Of a stretch of DNA of 64,000 nucleotides, positions 8,333 through 16,357 are shown in pieces. The stretch is from Flavisolibacter ginsengisoli DSM 18119 (lineage in GTDB: Bacteria > Bacteroidota > Bacteroidia > Chitinophagales > Chitinophagaceae). How positions within the stretch are numbered: position 1 is the stretch's first letter; each line of letters begins with the position of its first letter. Below the pieces are notes generated by a model. It was not told the DNA's origin, ran no database searches, and saw only the letters and a list, made by a program, of their open reading frames with translations. A program made the position numbers and the translations under genes. The DNA is taken from assembly GCF_900129295.1 (NCBI RefSeq), contig NZ_FQUU01000023.1:1-64000 (forward strand), written 5' to 3'.

Positions 8333-8579
8333 CCACAAGGCGTACCTATGGCACGCTCTGATTATTTGCTGTTCTCTTCTACCCACCAAATGTCCCTACG
8401 GGACAAAGTTGCTGACTATGAATATTATCGCAACAATGTGCAATCTCTTTTGATTAATACCCTTAAAAAGTTTGGAGATAAAATCAAAGTAGGGGATCAC
8501 CTCTTCATGTCCCATAGGGACATCTGGTCGGTAGCAAAAAAAGTCGGAAAGAACAGCGTGCCGTAGGTACGCTTCGTGG
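8333..8579. repeat. MITE/REP-like element with 25-bp terminal inverted repeats and inner palindromes
   Basis: The ends 8333-8357 and 8555-8579 are inverted copies matching at 22 of 25 positions (core GCGTACCTAYGGCACGCT). Just inside lie two short hairpins with the same stem, TGTCCC-tac-GGGACA (8391-8405) and TGTCCC-ata-GGGACA (8508-8522). The open frame of 72 codons inside is built from these repeats and is not taken as a gene. The right end stops 5 bp from the stop codon of the response regulator. The structure fits a non-autonomous mobile or REP-type repeat; no second copy was seen in this window. Confidence 0.65.
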
Positions 8580-8584
8580 GTTCA

Positions 8585-9010
8585 TCATTTCACATTCGGA
8601 TGCAGGCAAACCTTCCAGTAATTAATCACCATCAATAGTGTATCCTTTAATTCTTTTAAATTATTTGGCTTTTGAAAATAACCCTGCACCATCAACTCGT
8701 ATGCTTTATCAACAGATTCCTTTTTGCCGGATGTGGAAAGGAAAATAAATGGAATACTTTTCTTCCTCAGGTAGTCATTCTCGTTAATAGCCTGTCGCAT
8801 TTCCAGGCCATTCATAACCGGCATGTTGATGTCAGAAATTATCATGAGCGGCGTATCTGTAGTGTCCATCAGGTAGCTGATCACATCCTGGCAGCAGGTA
8901 AAGAACTTTACTTCATTGTCAAGATCAAGGTCATACAACACTTCAGCAAGGATCTCCCTATCATCCACATCATCTTCCACTATTACTATAGGACCATTCC
9001 TTGAAGACAT
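8585..9010 (-). CDS. Receiver-only response regulator, CheY/Rcp1-like
   Basis: 141 residues forming a single REC domain with no output domain. Acidic pocket EDDVDDREI near residue 12, phosphoacceptor Asp in ISDINMPVMNG (about residue 60), the Thr/Ser switch in FLSTSGK, and the conserved Lys in YFQKPN. The extended beta4-alpha5 region and the DDREIL start are typical of the Rcp1 group, which takes phosphate from phytochrome-like or hybrid kinases. No kinase is adjacent, so the partner is encoded elsewhere. A second receiver-only gene lies 210 bp upstream; the two are similar in plan but not close copies. Confidence 0.9.
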   Translation of the reverse strand: MSSRNGPIVIVEDDVDDREILAEVLYDLDLDNEVKFFTCCQDVISYLMDTTDTPLMIISDINMPVMNGLEMRQAINENDYLRKKSIPFIFLSTSGKKESVDKAYELMVQGYFQKPNNLKELKDTLLMVINYWKVCLHPNVK

Positions 9011-9219
9011 AATTCATTTTTAAAACAAATTCCATATTACTCTGCATACTTTCAATACTCATACCACAAGTACATCCGGAACAGCTGTTCTTATAGAAGA
9101 ATAAAACATGAAACATGCCAATTGTCTGCCTGTATAATTATTAGGCAAAAAACAGTTACCCCGAAACCGCGGTTATCTTATTAAATACAAGTAGAAGGAT
9201 AGTTTCAGAAAGCTGGGAG

Positions 9220-9639
9220 TTATTTGTTCTCTACGGGTGCCGCATATTTTACTATCTCCTTCAGGTCTTCTATCAGCACTTTGAACTCGCTGCCTTTTTG
9301 ATAGCAGGCGCTCACGCCCAATTCAAATAGTTTAGCCTGCGTTTCTTCATTCAGTGAGCCTGATAAAATGACCACGGGCACTTCCCTGAAAAATTCACTT
9401 GACTTCAGGTAGGTCAGTACCGCCTTTCCACTCATATAGGGCATTTTGTAATCCAGTATGATCAGGGAGGGCTTCACATTCAGGCTGCTGATCAGTTCTG
9501 TGTACTTGATGAACTGCAAGGCATCTCCAAAAAACTTCACATTGTCATCAAGCTCTATTTCTATGAAGGAATGGTTTAAAAGATAACGGTCTTCATCATC
9601 ATCATCTACAACAACAATAAAAGGCTTTTGCAAATCCAT
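9220..9639 (-). CDS. Receiver-only response regulator
   Basis: 139-residue REC domain: acidic residues in VVVDDDDEDRYLL, phosphoacceptor Asp in IILDYKMPYMSG (about residue 63), Ser switch in VVILSGSL. The usual Lys-Pro after beta5 is replaced by CYQKGSEFK, where the Lys is kept but the cis-Pro is missing. It is a stand-alone signalling protein, likely fed by an unlinked kinase. The 210 bp between the two regulators hold no gene; a short inverted repeat TGCCT...AGGCA lies near 9129-9149 but has no T-run in the direction of transcription. Confidence 0.87.
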   Translation of the reverse strand: MDLQKPFIVVVDDDDEDRYLLNHSFIEIELDDNVKFFGDALQFIKYTELISSLNVKPSLIILDYKMPYMSGKAVLTYLKSSEFFREVPVVILSGSLNEETQAKLFELGVSACYQKGSEFKVLIEDLKEIVKYAAPVENK

Positions 9640-9800
9640 GAACGTTTATTTAAGCAGTCTTGATATGGGAGAAACAATGTATAGCATACAAATTACATTA
9701 TTTTTTTTACTTCCTGCGGTCTAAAAACTATCCGGGTGTAACAGGTAAATAGTAATACTCAAATTTCCTATTCAGCCCAATAAAAGGATAGTCCTATTTG

Positions 9801-11351
9801 TTATTTCAATATAAGGTCTATCAGTTGCACCGCCTGCAGGTCTTTGCTGGCAGGACCTGTCAACACTTTTCCATCAACCGAATACCGGGCACCATGACAA
9901 GGGCAGTCCCAGCTCTTTTCCGCGCTGTTCCAACCGACTACGCATTTGGCATGTGTACATACAGGGTTCAATGCATGTACCTTACCTTCTTCCGATTTAT
10001 AGATGGCCAGCTTCTCTCCTTCATATTTCACCAGCTTTGCTTCACCTGGTGCCAGCTCTGCCAGTTCCTTTATTTTTTCTGCCGATATGCGCTTGCTTAT
10101 AAACTGCGCCACTACGTCTGCATTTTCTTTGATAAAGTTTGTGAAGCCTGCCATTGGTTTTATACGGCCAGGGCTAAACAAAGCAGCATAGGCATTTTCT
10201 TTTTTCATGACCAGGTCTGTCAACAGCAATGCTGAAATATGGCTGTAGGTCATGCCATTGCCACCATAGCCTGTTGCTACCAGTATATTGCCTTTACTTC
10301 CGGGCAACAGCCCTATCTGGGCCAGGCCATCAGCAGGCTCAAAATATTGAGATGACCATCGAAAAAGCACCTGTTCAACCGGGAAATGTGCTCTTGCATG
10401 CGCTTCCAGTTTATTCAGGCAGGCATCTGTATTTTTTTCGTGTGCTGTTTTGTGGTCTTCCCCACCTATTATTAAATAATTTTTTCCATCTATTTCCTGT
10501 GAGCGGTAATAATGGTAGGGGTCATACATATCATAGCAAAGTCCTTCTGTATAAGCATTTTCCTTGCAGGTAACTGCAATGGCATAGCTACGGTAAGGAG
10601 CATTGGTGAAATGCAACAGGTTGATGCCGGGAGGAATATGCGTGGCATAAACGAGGTAGCTGGCTTGCACACCTCCCAGTGTGGTAGCAACCACCACCCT
10701 GCCTTCATCTTCCACCACCTCCTGCACACTGCAGTTCTCCAGTATCACACCTCCTGCTTCTTCAAAAGCTTTCGCCAGCGCATACACATATTTTGTAGGG
10801 TGCACCTGTGCCTGCTCCCGGTAAATGATGGCTTTTTGAAATGAAATCGGAATTGGTATGCGGTCGGTATAGGCCACATCAACCCCGGCTTCTTTGGATG
10901 CCAGGAATATTTCATCCAGTTCTTTCACCTGGTCGTCTTCTATAGCATACAGGTATCCATCTTTTTGCTCATAGCCACAATCAATATTATAAGTCTCAAT
11001 GTTGTGCTTGTAAAGATCCAGGGCTTTTTGAGTGGCGCTGGCCACCAGGTGTATACCATCTTCCCCAAAATCCTTTTTGATCTGTTTGTACGAAGTATCC
11101 AGGAAGGTATTGAGATGTGCCGTTGTACCCCCCGTAGTGCCAAAACATAGAGTGTGGGCTTCCACCACCAGGCATTTTTTCCCGGCTTTTTGCAGTTGCA
11201 ATGCTGTGCTGATGCCTGTTACACCAGCTCCGGCAATGATCACATCAAATTGTTGAGTTGGGAGTGTTTTGTATTTTGGTTGGAAAGGTTCAATTGCGTT
11301 TTGCCATAAGCTTATCGCTGCACCATCTCTTAGCATATAAAGACATTTCAT
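9801..11351 (-). CDS. FAD-dependent DAO-family oxidoreductase fused to a C-terminal Rieske domain
   Basis: 516 residues. The N-terminal 400 residues are a D-amino-acid-oxidase-like flavoprotein with the dinucleotide fold VIIAGAGVTGISTALQLQ near residue 38, the ATG-type motif VYATHIPPG and the late FAD motif VATGYGGNGMTYS. The last 100 residues are a Rieske [2Fe-2S] domain with CTHAKC (Cys-x-His) and CPCHG (Cys-x-x-His). Electrons from an oxidised amine or similar substrate could pass from FAD to the cluster. Substrate is unknown. A second ATG five codons in (11336) is an equally good start. It is a single gene on the minus strand. Confidence 0.9.
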   Translation of the reverse strand: MKCLYMLRDGAAISLWQNAIEPFQPKYKTLPTQQFDVIIAGAGVTGISTALQLQKAGKKCLVVEAHTLCFGTTGGTTAHLNTFLDTSYKQIKKDFGEDGIHLVASATQKALDLYKHNIETYNIDCGYEQKDGYLYAIEDDQVKELDEIFLASKEAGVDVAYTDRIPIPISFQKAIIYREQAQVHPTKYVYALAKAFEEAGGVILENCSVQEVVEDEGRVVVATTLGGVQASYLVYATHIPPGINLLHFTNAPYRSYAIAVTCKENAYTEGLCYDMYDPYHYYRSQEIDGKNYLIIGGEDHKTAHEKNTDACLNKLEAHARAHFPVEQVLFRWSSQYFEPADGLAQIGLLPGSKGNILVATGYGGNGMTYSHISALLLTDLVMKKENAYAALFSPGRIKPMAGFTNFIKENADVVAQFISKRISAEKIKELAELAPGEAKLVKYEGEKLAIYKSEEGKVHALNPVCTHAKCVVGWNSAEKSWDCPCHGARYSVDGKVLTGPASKDLQAVQLIDLILK

Positions 11352-11435
11352 TCAGTAGCAAAAAAATAATGCCGCAGGTTCGCGCCTGATCTTTGTGGCA
11401 TAAGTTATGTGGGTAAAAGATCTAATGTCTTTTCT

Positions 11436-11822
11436 ATGAAAAGATGGCTCTTAACTGTTCTATTCATTCCAGGGATCATTATTACATCCCATGGGCAGAA
11501 GTATAATTTTCAAAACCTGCTAGGGTACTGGGAGTCTAATGATGGGGGAGCCCTTGAGGCCAGGGACAGCACAAAATTATTCCTGTTGTACCAGGGAGAA
11601 AAAAAGCCTATAATTTCTTATACAGCAGATTTCAGCAAAACGCCTTGCTGGTTCAATTTTGTGATCAAAGACCGTGATAGTTCTATCACCTTAAAAAGCC
11701 TGTTATTATTCCTTAACAATGACACCTTGCAATGGGAAGTGTTTGATGAGGGTCCACGGCCTGCTAATTTTTCTTCCGATAACGGAAGTATTGTGTACCT
11801 GAAGAGGAAGAAGAGTTTTTAA
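11436..11822 (+). CDS. Small secreted protein of unknown function
   Basis: 128 residues starting at ATG 11436, which opens a signal peptide (MKRWLLTVLFIPGIIITSHG); a GTG nine codons earlier would spoil it. The mature part is beta-rich (NLLGYWESNDGG, TADFSKTPCWFNFVIKD, NDTLQWEVFDEG), resembling small lipocalin-like or DUF-type periplasmic proteins of Bacteroidota in which a short 'L.G.W' motif opens the fold. No cysteine lipobox is present, so it is probably periplasmic or secreted. I do not recognise the family. It is divergent from the DAO-Rieske gene, sharing an 84-bp upstream region. Confidence 0.7.
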   Translation: MKRWLLTVLFIPGIIITSHGQKYNFQNLLGYWESNDGGALEARDSTKLFLLYQGEKKPIISYTADFSKTPCWFNFVIKDRDSSITLKSLLLFLNNDTLQWEVFDEGPRPANFSSDNGSIVYLKRKKSF

Positions 11823-11930
11823 TGAAAAGAAAAAAGAAATAATAAGACCAGGCATCCTGGTTACCTTGATATCCATCTTCATGTAGTCTACAAAATGGGT
11901 ATGTAATGCCTTTATACCGCCTCTTTAAAG

Positions 11931-11985
11931 AGCCGTTACAAAGCCGTTACATAGGCGGCACATAGGCGGTACATAGCCGTTGCAT
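11931..11985. repeat. Five tandem 11-bp repeats (AGCCGTTACAT-like)
   Basis: Five contiguous 11-mers: AGCCGTTACAA, AGCCGTTACAT, AGGCGGCACAT, AGGCGGTACAT, AGCCGTTGCAT. The period equals one helical turn, so each unit shows the same face of the DNA. A 12-bp palindrome CTCTTTAAAGAG (11921-11932) adjoins the left end. The 297-bp gap between the secreted protein and the next ORF contains nothing else I can name, apart from a short hairpin ACCAGGcatCCTGGT near 11849. Confidence 0.7.
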
Positions 11986-12119
11986 AACGCAGGTTGGTTT
12001 CTTGGAAATAAGGGTTTAAAATGGAATCATAGAAAGATAGTTGTGGATAAATATTGTAAGATAAATACTTGCCCAATGCTAATAATATTAGTAATTTGCT
12101 AAGCTAAATCCAGTATCTT

Positions 12120-12554
12120 ATGAACACAATAATCAGCTCCGTTTATGCAATGCGCATTGTAAAGGGAAGTGTCTTCTATCAGGAACAAAATGGTTGGCAT
12201 ACATGGGAAAAAGCAGTTACAAAAGCCAATCGATTCTTAAAGAACAAAATCCTGGCAGTCATCAATCTTATCTTTCTGCAGTTTGGAAAACTCTATTCTC
12301 ACTGGTTATTTTTTTACTGTTATCTGCTGCCCGGTCAATGGTGCAGGGCTCTTGCTGGTGTATGTAGGGAAAGCTTTATTACACTTGATAATTGTCATAT
12401 AGAAGATAGAGAGCTTCTAAGCAGGCTGCAAAGCTATTTCAATGCATTTTACAGTATTGCTATCAATTCAGCCAGGGACAATAAAAAAAGCATAGCAATA
12501 AAGAATTGGAAATCAATTGCTGTTTTTCTTGAAGAGTTAAAGGGTAGCGTATAA
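12120..12554 (+). CDS. Hypothetical ORF, possibly frameshifted
   Basis: An open frame of 144 codons preceded by an AT-rich region with the 11-bp repeats. The C-terminal third (IEDRELLSRLQSYFNAFYSI) reads like a helical protein, but the middle is a poor match for protein sequence. In the +2 frame, 12203-12367 encodes a better N-terminal half with a signal-peptide-like stretch (LFSLVIFLLLSAARSMVQG) that runs into a stop just where the long frame becomes protein-like. Either a broken secreted protein spans both frames or the ORF is not coding. No family recognised. Confidence 0.3.
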   Translation: MNTIISSVYAMRIVKGSVFYQEQNGWHTWEKAVTKANRFLKNKILAVINLIFLQFGKLYSHWLFFYCYLLPGQWCRALAGVCRESFITLDNCHIEDRELLSRLQSYFNAFYSIAINSARDNKKSIAIKNWKSIAVFLEELKGSV

Positions 12555-12595
12555 ATTTAGGGGTTATTGGCAAATCTAATTTGATAGTACTTACT

Positions 12596-12985
12596 ATGAA
12601 ACAGAAAAGAAAACATCAAATACTAACAAGCTTTATTGCTACAGTTTGGCTTATTAACGGGCTTGTTTGCAAGGTTTTGAACCTTGTACCACGACATCAG
12701 GAAATTGTTACAAGGATATTAGGTGACGAGCATGCCCGACTGTTAACAACATTAATCGGGGTTTCGGAAATAGGAATGGCAATCTGGATTTTAAGCGGCA
12801 TCTGGACACGGCTTAATACAGTGACTCAGATTGTCGTTATAGGTACAATGAATACTTTAGAATTTTTCCTTGTGCCAGACTTATTGCTTTGGGGAAAAGC
12901 AAACGCTTTTTTTGCAATTCTGTTTATCCTTGTAATTTACTATAATGAATTTCATATCAATCAAAAATTAGCTTTACAGTCATAG
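12596..12985 (+). CDS. DoxX-like family membrane protein
   Basis: 129 residues, four predicted helices, with the DoxX_3-type features ATVWLINGLVCKVLNLVPRHQ at the first helix and a conserved small-residue second helix GVSEIGMAIWILSG. ATG 12596 is preferred to the TTG five codons earlier. Function in this family is not settled; it is a small integral inner-membrane protein often placed beside other uncharacterised genes. It is the first of four tightly packed, AT-rich genes (2 bp to the next). Confidence 0.8.
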   Translation: MKQKRKHQILTSFIATVWLINGLVCKVLNLVPRHQEIVTRILGDEHARLLTTLIGVSEIGMAIWILSGIWTRLNTVTQIVVIGTMNTLEFFLVPDLLLWGKANAFFAILFILVIYYNEFHINQKLALQS

Positions 12986-12986
12986 T

Positions 12987-13733
12987 ATGTTACACTTTTT
13001 GAGAAATCATCCTTTTGCTGTTGAAGCTTTTTTTGAACGTTCTCTTGTTTTTACCTTTGCTGTTCCCAAAAAGTATATCCAAAACCTTATACCAGCATGC
13101 TTAGAATTAGACACCTTCAATGACCAGTTTGCATTCATTGCTGTAGCAATGGTTCAAACAAAAAATTTAAAGCCAAAAGGTTTTCCAAGCATATTCGGGA
13201 ATGACTTTTTTCTTATCGGGTATCGTGTATTTGTTAGGTATGTAAATACTGCAGGAAAGCGATTGAGGGGCTTGTATATTCTTAAATCAGAGACTGACAG
13301 AAAAAAAATGGAGTTTTTGGGAAATATTTTTACTCACTACAAGTACACAACCACAGATATTCAACAGATAAGGCAAAAGGGCACTTTAAAAATCAGCTCA
13401 GTTAAATCTGGTTTCATGGTTGAAATTGACACAAATGATACCGAAAAAATTGCCCTTCCTTATGGTTCACCTTTTCAAAACTGGAAGGAAGCAAGGCGGT
13501 TTGCAGGACCTTTGCCATTTACATTTACATATTCGCCTGAAAGTGGAAAAGTTTTAATAATTGAAGGAATAAGGAAAAGCTGGATACCTAGGCCAGTACA
13601 TGTTAATCAGTACAACTTTTCGTTTTTGGACAACATGAACTTGAATGATATAAAGTTGGCGAATGCTTTTGTAATTGAAAAAATTCCTTATTACTGGAAA
13701 AAAGGCAAACTTGAAACATGGAGAGCAGCATAA
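12987..13733 (+). CDS. DUF2071 family protein (acetoacetate-decarboxylase-like fold)
   Basis: 248 residues matching the DUF2071/YqjF pattern: FERSLVFTFAVPKKYIQNLIP at the N terminus, ELDTFNDQFAFIAVAMVQT, the central GYRVFVRYVNTAGKRLRGLYIL and the late GKVLIIEGIRKSWIPRPV. The family shares the acetoacetate-decarboxylase fold, but the Schiff-base lysine of that enzyme is not obviously present, and the reaction is unknown. It is soluble by composition. It follows the DoxX-like gene by one base and overlaps the methyltransferase gene by 16 bp, so the four genes were probably inherited and expressed together. Confidence 0.83.
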   Translation: MLHFLRNHPFAVEAFFERSLVFTFAVPKKYIQNLIPACLELDTFNDQFAFIAVAMVQTKNLKPKGFPSIFGNDFFLIGYRVFVRYVNTAGKRLRGLYILKSETDRKKMEFLGNIFTHYKYTTTDIQQIRQKGTLKISSVKSGFMVEIDTNDTEKIALPYGSPFQNWKEARRFAGPLPFTFTYSPESGKVLIIEGIRKSWIPRPVHVNQYNFSFLDNMNLNDIKLANAFVIEKIPYYWKKGKLETWRAA

Positions 13734-14482
13734 GAAAACCATTTCAAGGTGTGATAAATATTATTCGTTTTAATTGGCATTTTTATGCCTTTGCTGCATC
13801 CATAGTTTTATTTGTTTTTCTCATTGAGCACTACTTTATTTCTTTAGGTGTAACAGGTGATATTTTTGTGTTAACTATTGTTTGGTCAACTATTATTTCT
13901 TTAGCTGGTTCATGTTATATCTATGATTTTTCAGACCTGTATAAATTATCCTGGCTGAACCACTTGGTTACCGGAAAAAATGAAAAAATAATAAATATTA
14001 ACGCAGGCTTTGACGAAACCAGCATACTGCTTAATAGTAAGTTCAAGAACTCGGAATTATTTGTAGCAGACTTCTACGACTCAGCCAGGCACACCGAAAT
14101 TTCAATCAAAAGGGCAAGAAAAGCTTATCCTCCCTTCCCAAAGACTCAACAGGTTAGTACAACGCATTTACCTATCCAGGATAATTCAGCAGACAAAATT
14201 TTCATCATCTTATCCGCACATGAAATCAGAAATGAAGAAGAAAGAGTAGTTTTCTTTAAAGAATTGCATCGTGTTTTGAAATCAAATGGCAGGATTATCG
14301 TAACGGAACATCTAAGAAATACAGCCAATTTCCTTGTATATAACATTGGTTTTTTTCATTTTTACTCCAAAGAAGCCTGGAGGAGAACTTTTCGTTCATC
14401 TGGCTTTCAAACTGTAGAAGAAATAAAGATAACTCCCTTTATTACGACATTCATTCTTGAAAAAAATGGAACCGCAACTTAA
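13718..14482 (+). CDS. Membrane-anchored class I SAM-dependent methyltransferase
   Basis: 254 residues. Two N-terminal helices (about residues 22-40 and 48-68) anchor a cytosolic methyltransferase-like domain. Its motif I is altered (IININAGFDETSILL in place of the usual ExGxGxG), motif II is ELFVADFYDS, then IQDNSADKIFIILSAHEIRNEEERVVFFKELHRVL, which is the typical motif IV-V region of methyltransf_11 proteins. The weak glycine loop leaves open whether it binds SAM normally. It overlaps both neighbours (16 bp each), suggesting coupled translation with DUF2071 and the last membrane protein. Confidence 0.75.
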   Translation: MESSIRKPFQGVINIIRFNWHFYAFAASIVLFVFLIEHYFISLGVTGDIFVLTIVWSTIISLAGSCYIYDFSDLYKLSWLNHLVTGKNEKIININAGFDETSILLNSKFKNSELFVADFYDSARHTEISIKRARKAYPPFPKTQQVSTTHLPIQDNSADKIFIILSAHEIRNEEERVVFFKELHRVLKSNGRIIVTEHLRNTANFLVYNIGFFHFYSKEAWRRTFRSSGFQTVEEIKITPFITTFILEKNGTAT

Positions 14483-14864
14483 AATAATCGGTGTTTTGCT
14501 GCTGCTTTTGGCATTGCTTCATGTAATCTTTCCAAGATACTTCAAGTGGAAAGCAGAATTAAGCAATGTAAGTAACATCAACCGCCAGATGATGTATGTG
14601 CATGCATTCTTCATTGCTTTAATAGTTTTTCTTATGGGGCTTCTCTGTTTGACATCATCCAATGAACTAACTACAACAATATTTGGCAAACGAATATCGC
14701 TTGGTCTTGGCATTTTCTGGTTGACAAGATTGTTCATCCAGTTCTTTGGCTATTCATCATTACTTTGGAAAGGGAAAACATTTGAAACGACAGTTCATGT
14801 TTTATTTTCAGGCTTATGGATATATCTTAGTTTAGTATTCCTGTCAATTTATTTCATTCAATAA
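14466..14864 (+). CDS. Small integral membrane protein, unknown family
   Basis: 132 residues with four predicted helices (about residues 5-22, 43-63, 75-95, 105-130) separated by short charged loops. ATG 14466 lies inside the end of the methyltransferase gene; a TTG three codons earlier is possible. No catalytic motif is visible. It closes the AT-rich four-gene cluster. The 188 bp that follow before the next gene show no hairpin or other feature. Confidence 0.65.
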   Translation: MEPQLKIIGVLLLLLALLHVIFPRYFKWKAELSNVSNINRQMMYVHAFFIALIVFLMGLLCLTSSNELTTTIFGKRISLGLGIFWLTRLFIQFFGYSSLLWKGKTFETTVHVLFSGLWIYLSLVFLSIYFIQ

Positions 14865-15052
14865 TACTTTCTATTTTACCATATTAAAATACAGATTACA
14901 AGGTTAATACCATTTATAAAATGACCTGCGCACAAGTATCAACCTTTGCCTTTTAAATCTTGCTTGCTTTATATAACTTACTGGCTGAATTAAATGGTGC
15001 ATTGAAAAAATGTTAGAATGCTTTTCAGTTGAGCTTATTTGATACCCTGCAA

Positions 15053-15610
15053 ATGAAATTCATTATGAGATTTACTACTTTACTTTCTGCCTTACTCAGT
15101 TTGTTATGTATAAGTTCCTGCAAAAAGTCAGCGATAGCTGCAAATGAAGATGTTAAGGCTTTATATGAAAGGTTTCATGGGAAATATAAGATCGTAAATG
15201 TTTCGTCAAGTGAGGCTGTGGACCTGAACGGTGATGGAATGGCATCCACTAATTTATTGTCAGAGATTGACTTGGAGAATTCACTCCTTGAGATCCGTAT
15301 CGGCAGTGAGTACGTATTTATCCAAACATGGCCTGAAGTATATCTTTCTCCTGGTGTGCCGGACAGTGTTATACATTATGCTAATCAAGGGGTTTCAAGA
15401 TATTTTGCATTTGATAATGCTATTCAACAACTTAATGTAAAGCCGGAAAATCCAACGGTTGATGAAGTAAGGTTTCCGATGCCGGAAAGTGTATTGATAA
15501 AGCAAGGCGACAATATAGAAGTGACAATCAATAAACGGCTATATACCAGCCTGGGATGGAAGATTATTAAAGTTGTGACGTTGTATAAGAGGTATACGAT
15601 GATAATGTAA
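15053..15610 (+). CDS. Putative lipoprotein of unknown function
   Basis: 185 residues from ATG 15053 (a second ATG at 15065 also fits). The signal sequence ends in a lipobox, LCISSC near residue 23, followed by KKS. The mature part has a Ca-binding-like loop DLNGDGMAST and beta-rich segments (LEIRIGSEYVFIQTW, NIEVTINKRLYTSLGWKIIKVV). Probably anchored in the inner or outer membrane, facing the periplasm. I do not recognise the family. It is transcribed alone. Confidence 0.68.
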   Translation: MKFIMRFTTLLSALLSLLCISSCKKSAIAANEDVKALYERFHGKYKIVNVSSSEAVDLNGDGMASTNLLSEIDLENSLLEIRIGSEYVFIQTWPEVYLSPGVPDSVIHYANQGVSRYFAFDNAIQQLNVKPENPTVDEVRFPMPESVLIKQGDNIEVTINKRLYTSLGWKIIKVVTLYKRYTMIM

Positions 15611-15652
15611 CATAATTTTTAAAAATCAATGGAACAATTGATGTAATAAGTT

Positions 15653-16081
15653 CTAACTGCGAGACTTTATCATGTCAATAAATTCTGAAGCTGTAAGAAC
15701 GGGTAATTGCGGAAGTGCAGTTTTTTTAAGCCGTTTATCTGCAGATATGAAATGATCAACCCCATGTGAAAGTGCAGTATAATATTGTAAAGCATCTTCC
15801 ATGTCATCGATACTTGAGTTTATAGCCATTAATGCTGTAGCATGACTACAGTCGATAACAAGTATATGATTCAATAGGGTTAAAATGATCTGTTTAGCTT
15901 GTTTGAAATTGTATGCTTTAGTAAGGAAGTAGCTCGTTATATGTAAAACAGCTGGCGTCGTTACCAGATCAAATTCTGCGTCAATCCCAGCTTGCATGAT
16001 AACTGAAGCCTTTTCAAAGCCGCTTCGTTGTAAAGTAAGATCCAATAAGAAATTGGCATCTAAAAAAACTTTAGAACCCAT
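15653..16081 (-). CDS. PIN-domain RNase toxin
   Basis: 142 residues with the PIN acidic residues in VFLDANFLLDL (first Asp), SIDDMEDALQYYTA (Asp/Glu pair) and DHFISADKRL (late Asp). VapC-like proteins of this kind cut RNA, often tRNA. ATG 16081 overlaps the stop of the upstream antitoxin by 11 bp, so translation is likely coupled; upstream in-frame starts would run deep into the antitoxin. It forms a type II pair with the DUF6364 gene. Confidence 0.87.
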   Translation of the reverse strand: MGSKVFLDANFLLDLTLQRSGFEKASVIMQAGIDAEFDLVTTPAVLHITSYFLTKAYNFKQAKQIILTLLNHILVIDCSHATALMAINSSIDDMEDALQYYTALSHGVDHFISADKRLKKTALPQLPVLTASEFIDMIKSRS

Positions 16082-16319
16082 ACTTGCCCTTTCTTTCTTC
16101 ATAATAAGTTTGACTGGAATCATGTTTAAAATTGCCCTTAGGTTTGGGCAGTTGTTTCATGAGATCCAAAATATTCGGCTTTTTACCCGGTCCTTGGGCA
16201 ACGAGTTTTTTCAGGCTTTCTTCTATAATTTGTGAAAGGGATTTATTGTTTTTCTCGGCATAACGTTTTGCTTCATCAATCAGTGTTTCATCAATGGTAA
16301 TATTCAACCTGTTTTTCAT
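16071..16319 (-). CDS. DUF6364-family antitoxin, ribbon-helix-helix type
   Basis: 82 residues. The N terminus (RLNITIDETLIDEAKRYAEK) is a ribbon-helix-helix DNA-binding unit followed by NKSLSQIIEESLKKL; the C-terminal half is polar and probably disordered, the part that wraps the toxin. It should neutralise the PIN toxin encoded next and repress their shared promoter. A palindromic site lies 28-37 bp upstream of its start. Confidence 0.87.
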   Translation of the reverse strand: MKNRLNITIDETLIDEAKRYAEKNNKSLSQIIEESLKKLVAQGPGKKPNILDLMKQLPKPKGNFKHDSSQTYYEERKGKYGF

Positions 16320-16327
16320 AATTTAAA

Positions 16328-16357
16328 TATACGCATATTTTTTTATTATGCGCATAC
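16328..16357. promoter_or_regulatory. Candidate operator of the DUF6364/PIN toxin-antitoxin pair
   Basis: TATGCGCATA (16347-16356) is a perfect palindrome, and the near-palindrome ATACGCATAT (16329-16338) lies 18 bp away, so the half-site ATGCG/CGCAT occurs repeatedly just upstream of the antitoxin start. Ribbon-helix-helix antitoxins usually bind such repeated half-sites to control their own promoter. Binding is inferred. Confidence 0.5.

Noticed and set aside
8348-8566. 72-codon ORF
   Set aside because: It is built from the inverted-repeat element's own hairpins and ends; no protein features.
9120-9160. Terminator between the two receiver genes
   Set aside because: The TGCCT/AGGCA stem is short and its T-run is on the wrong side for the minus-strand gene.
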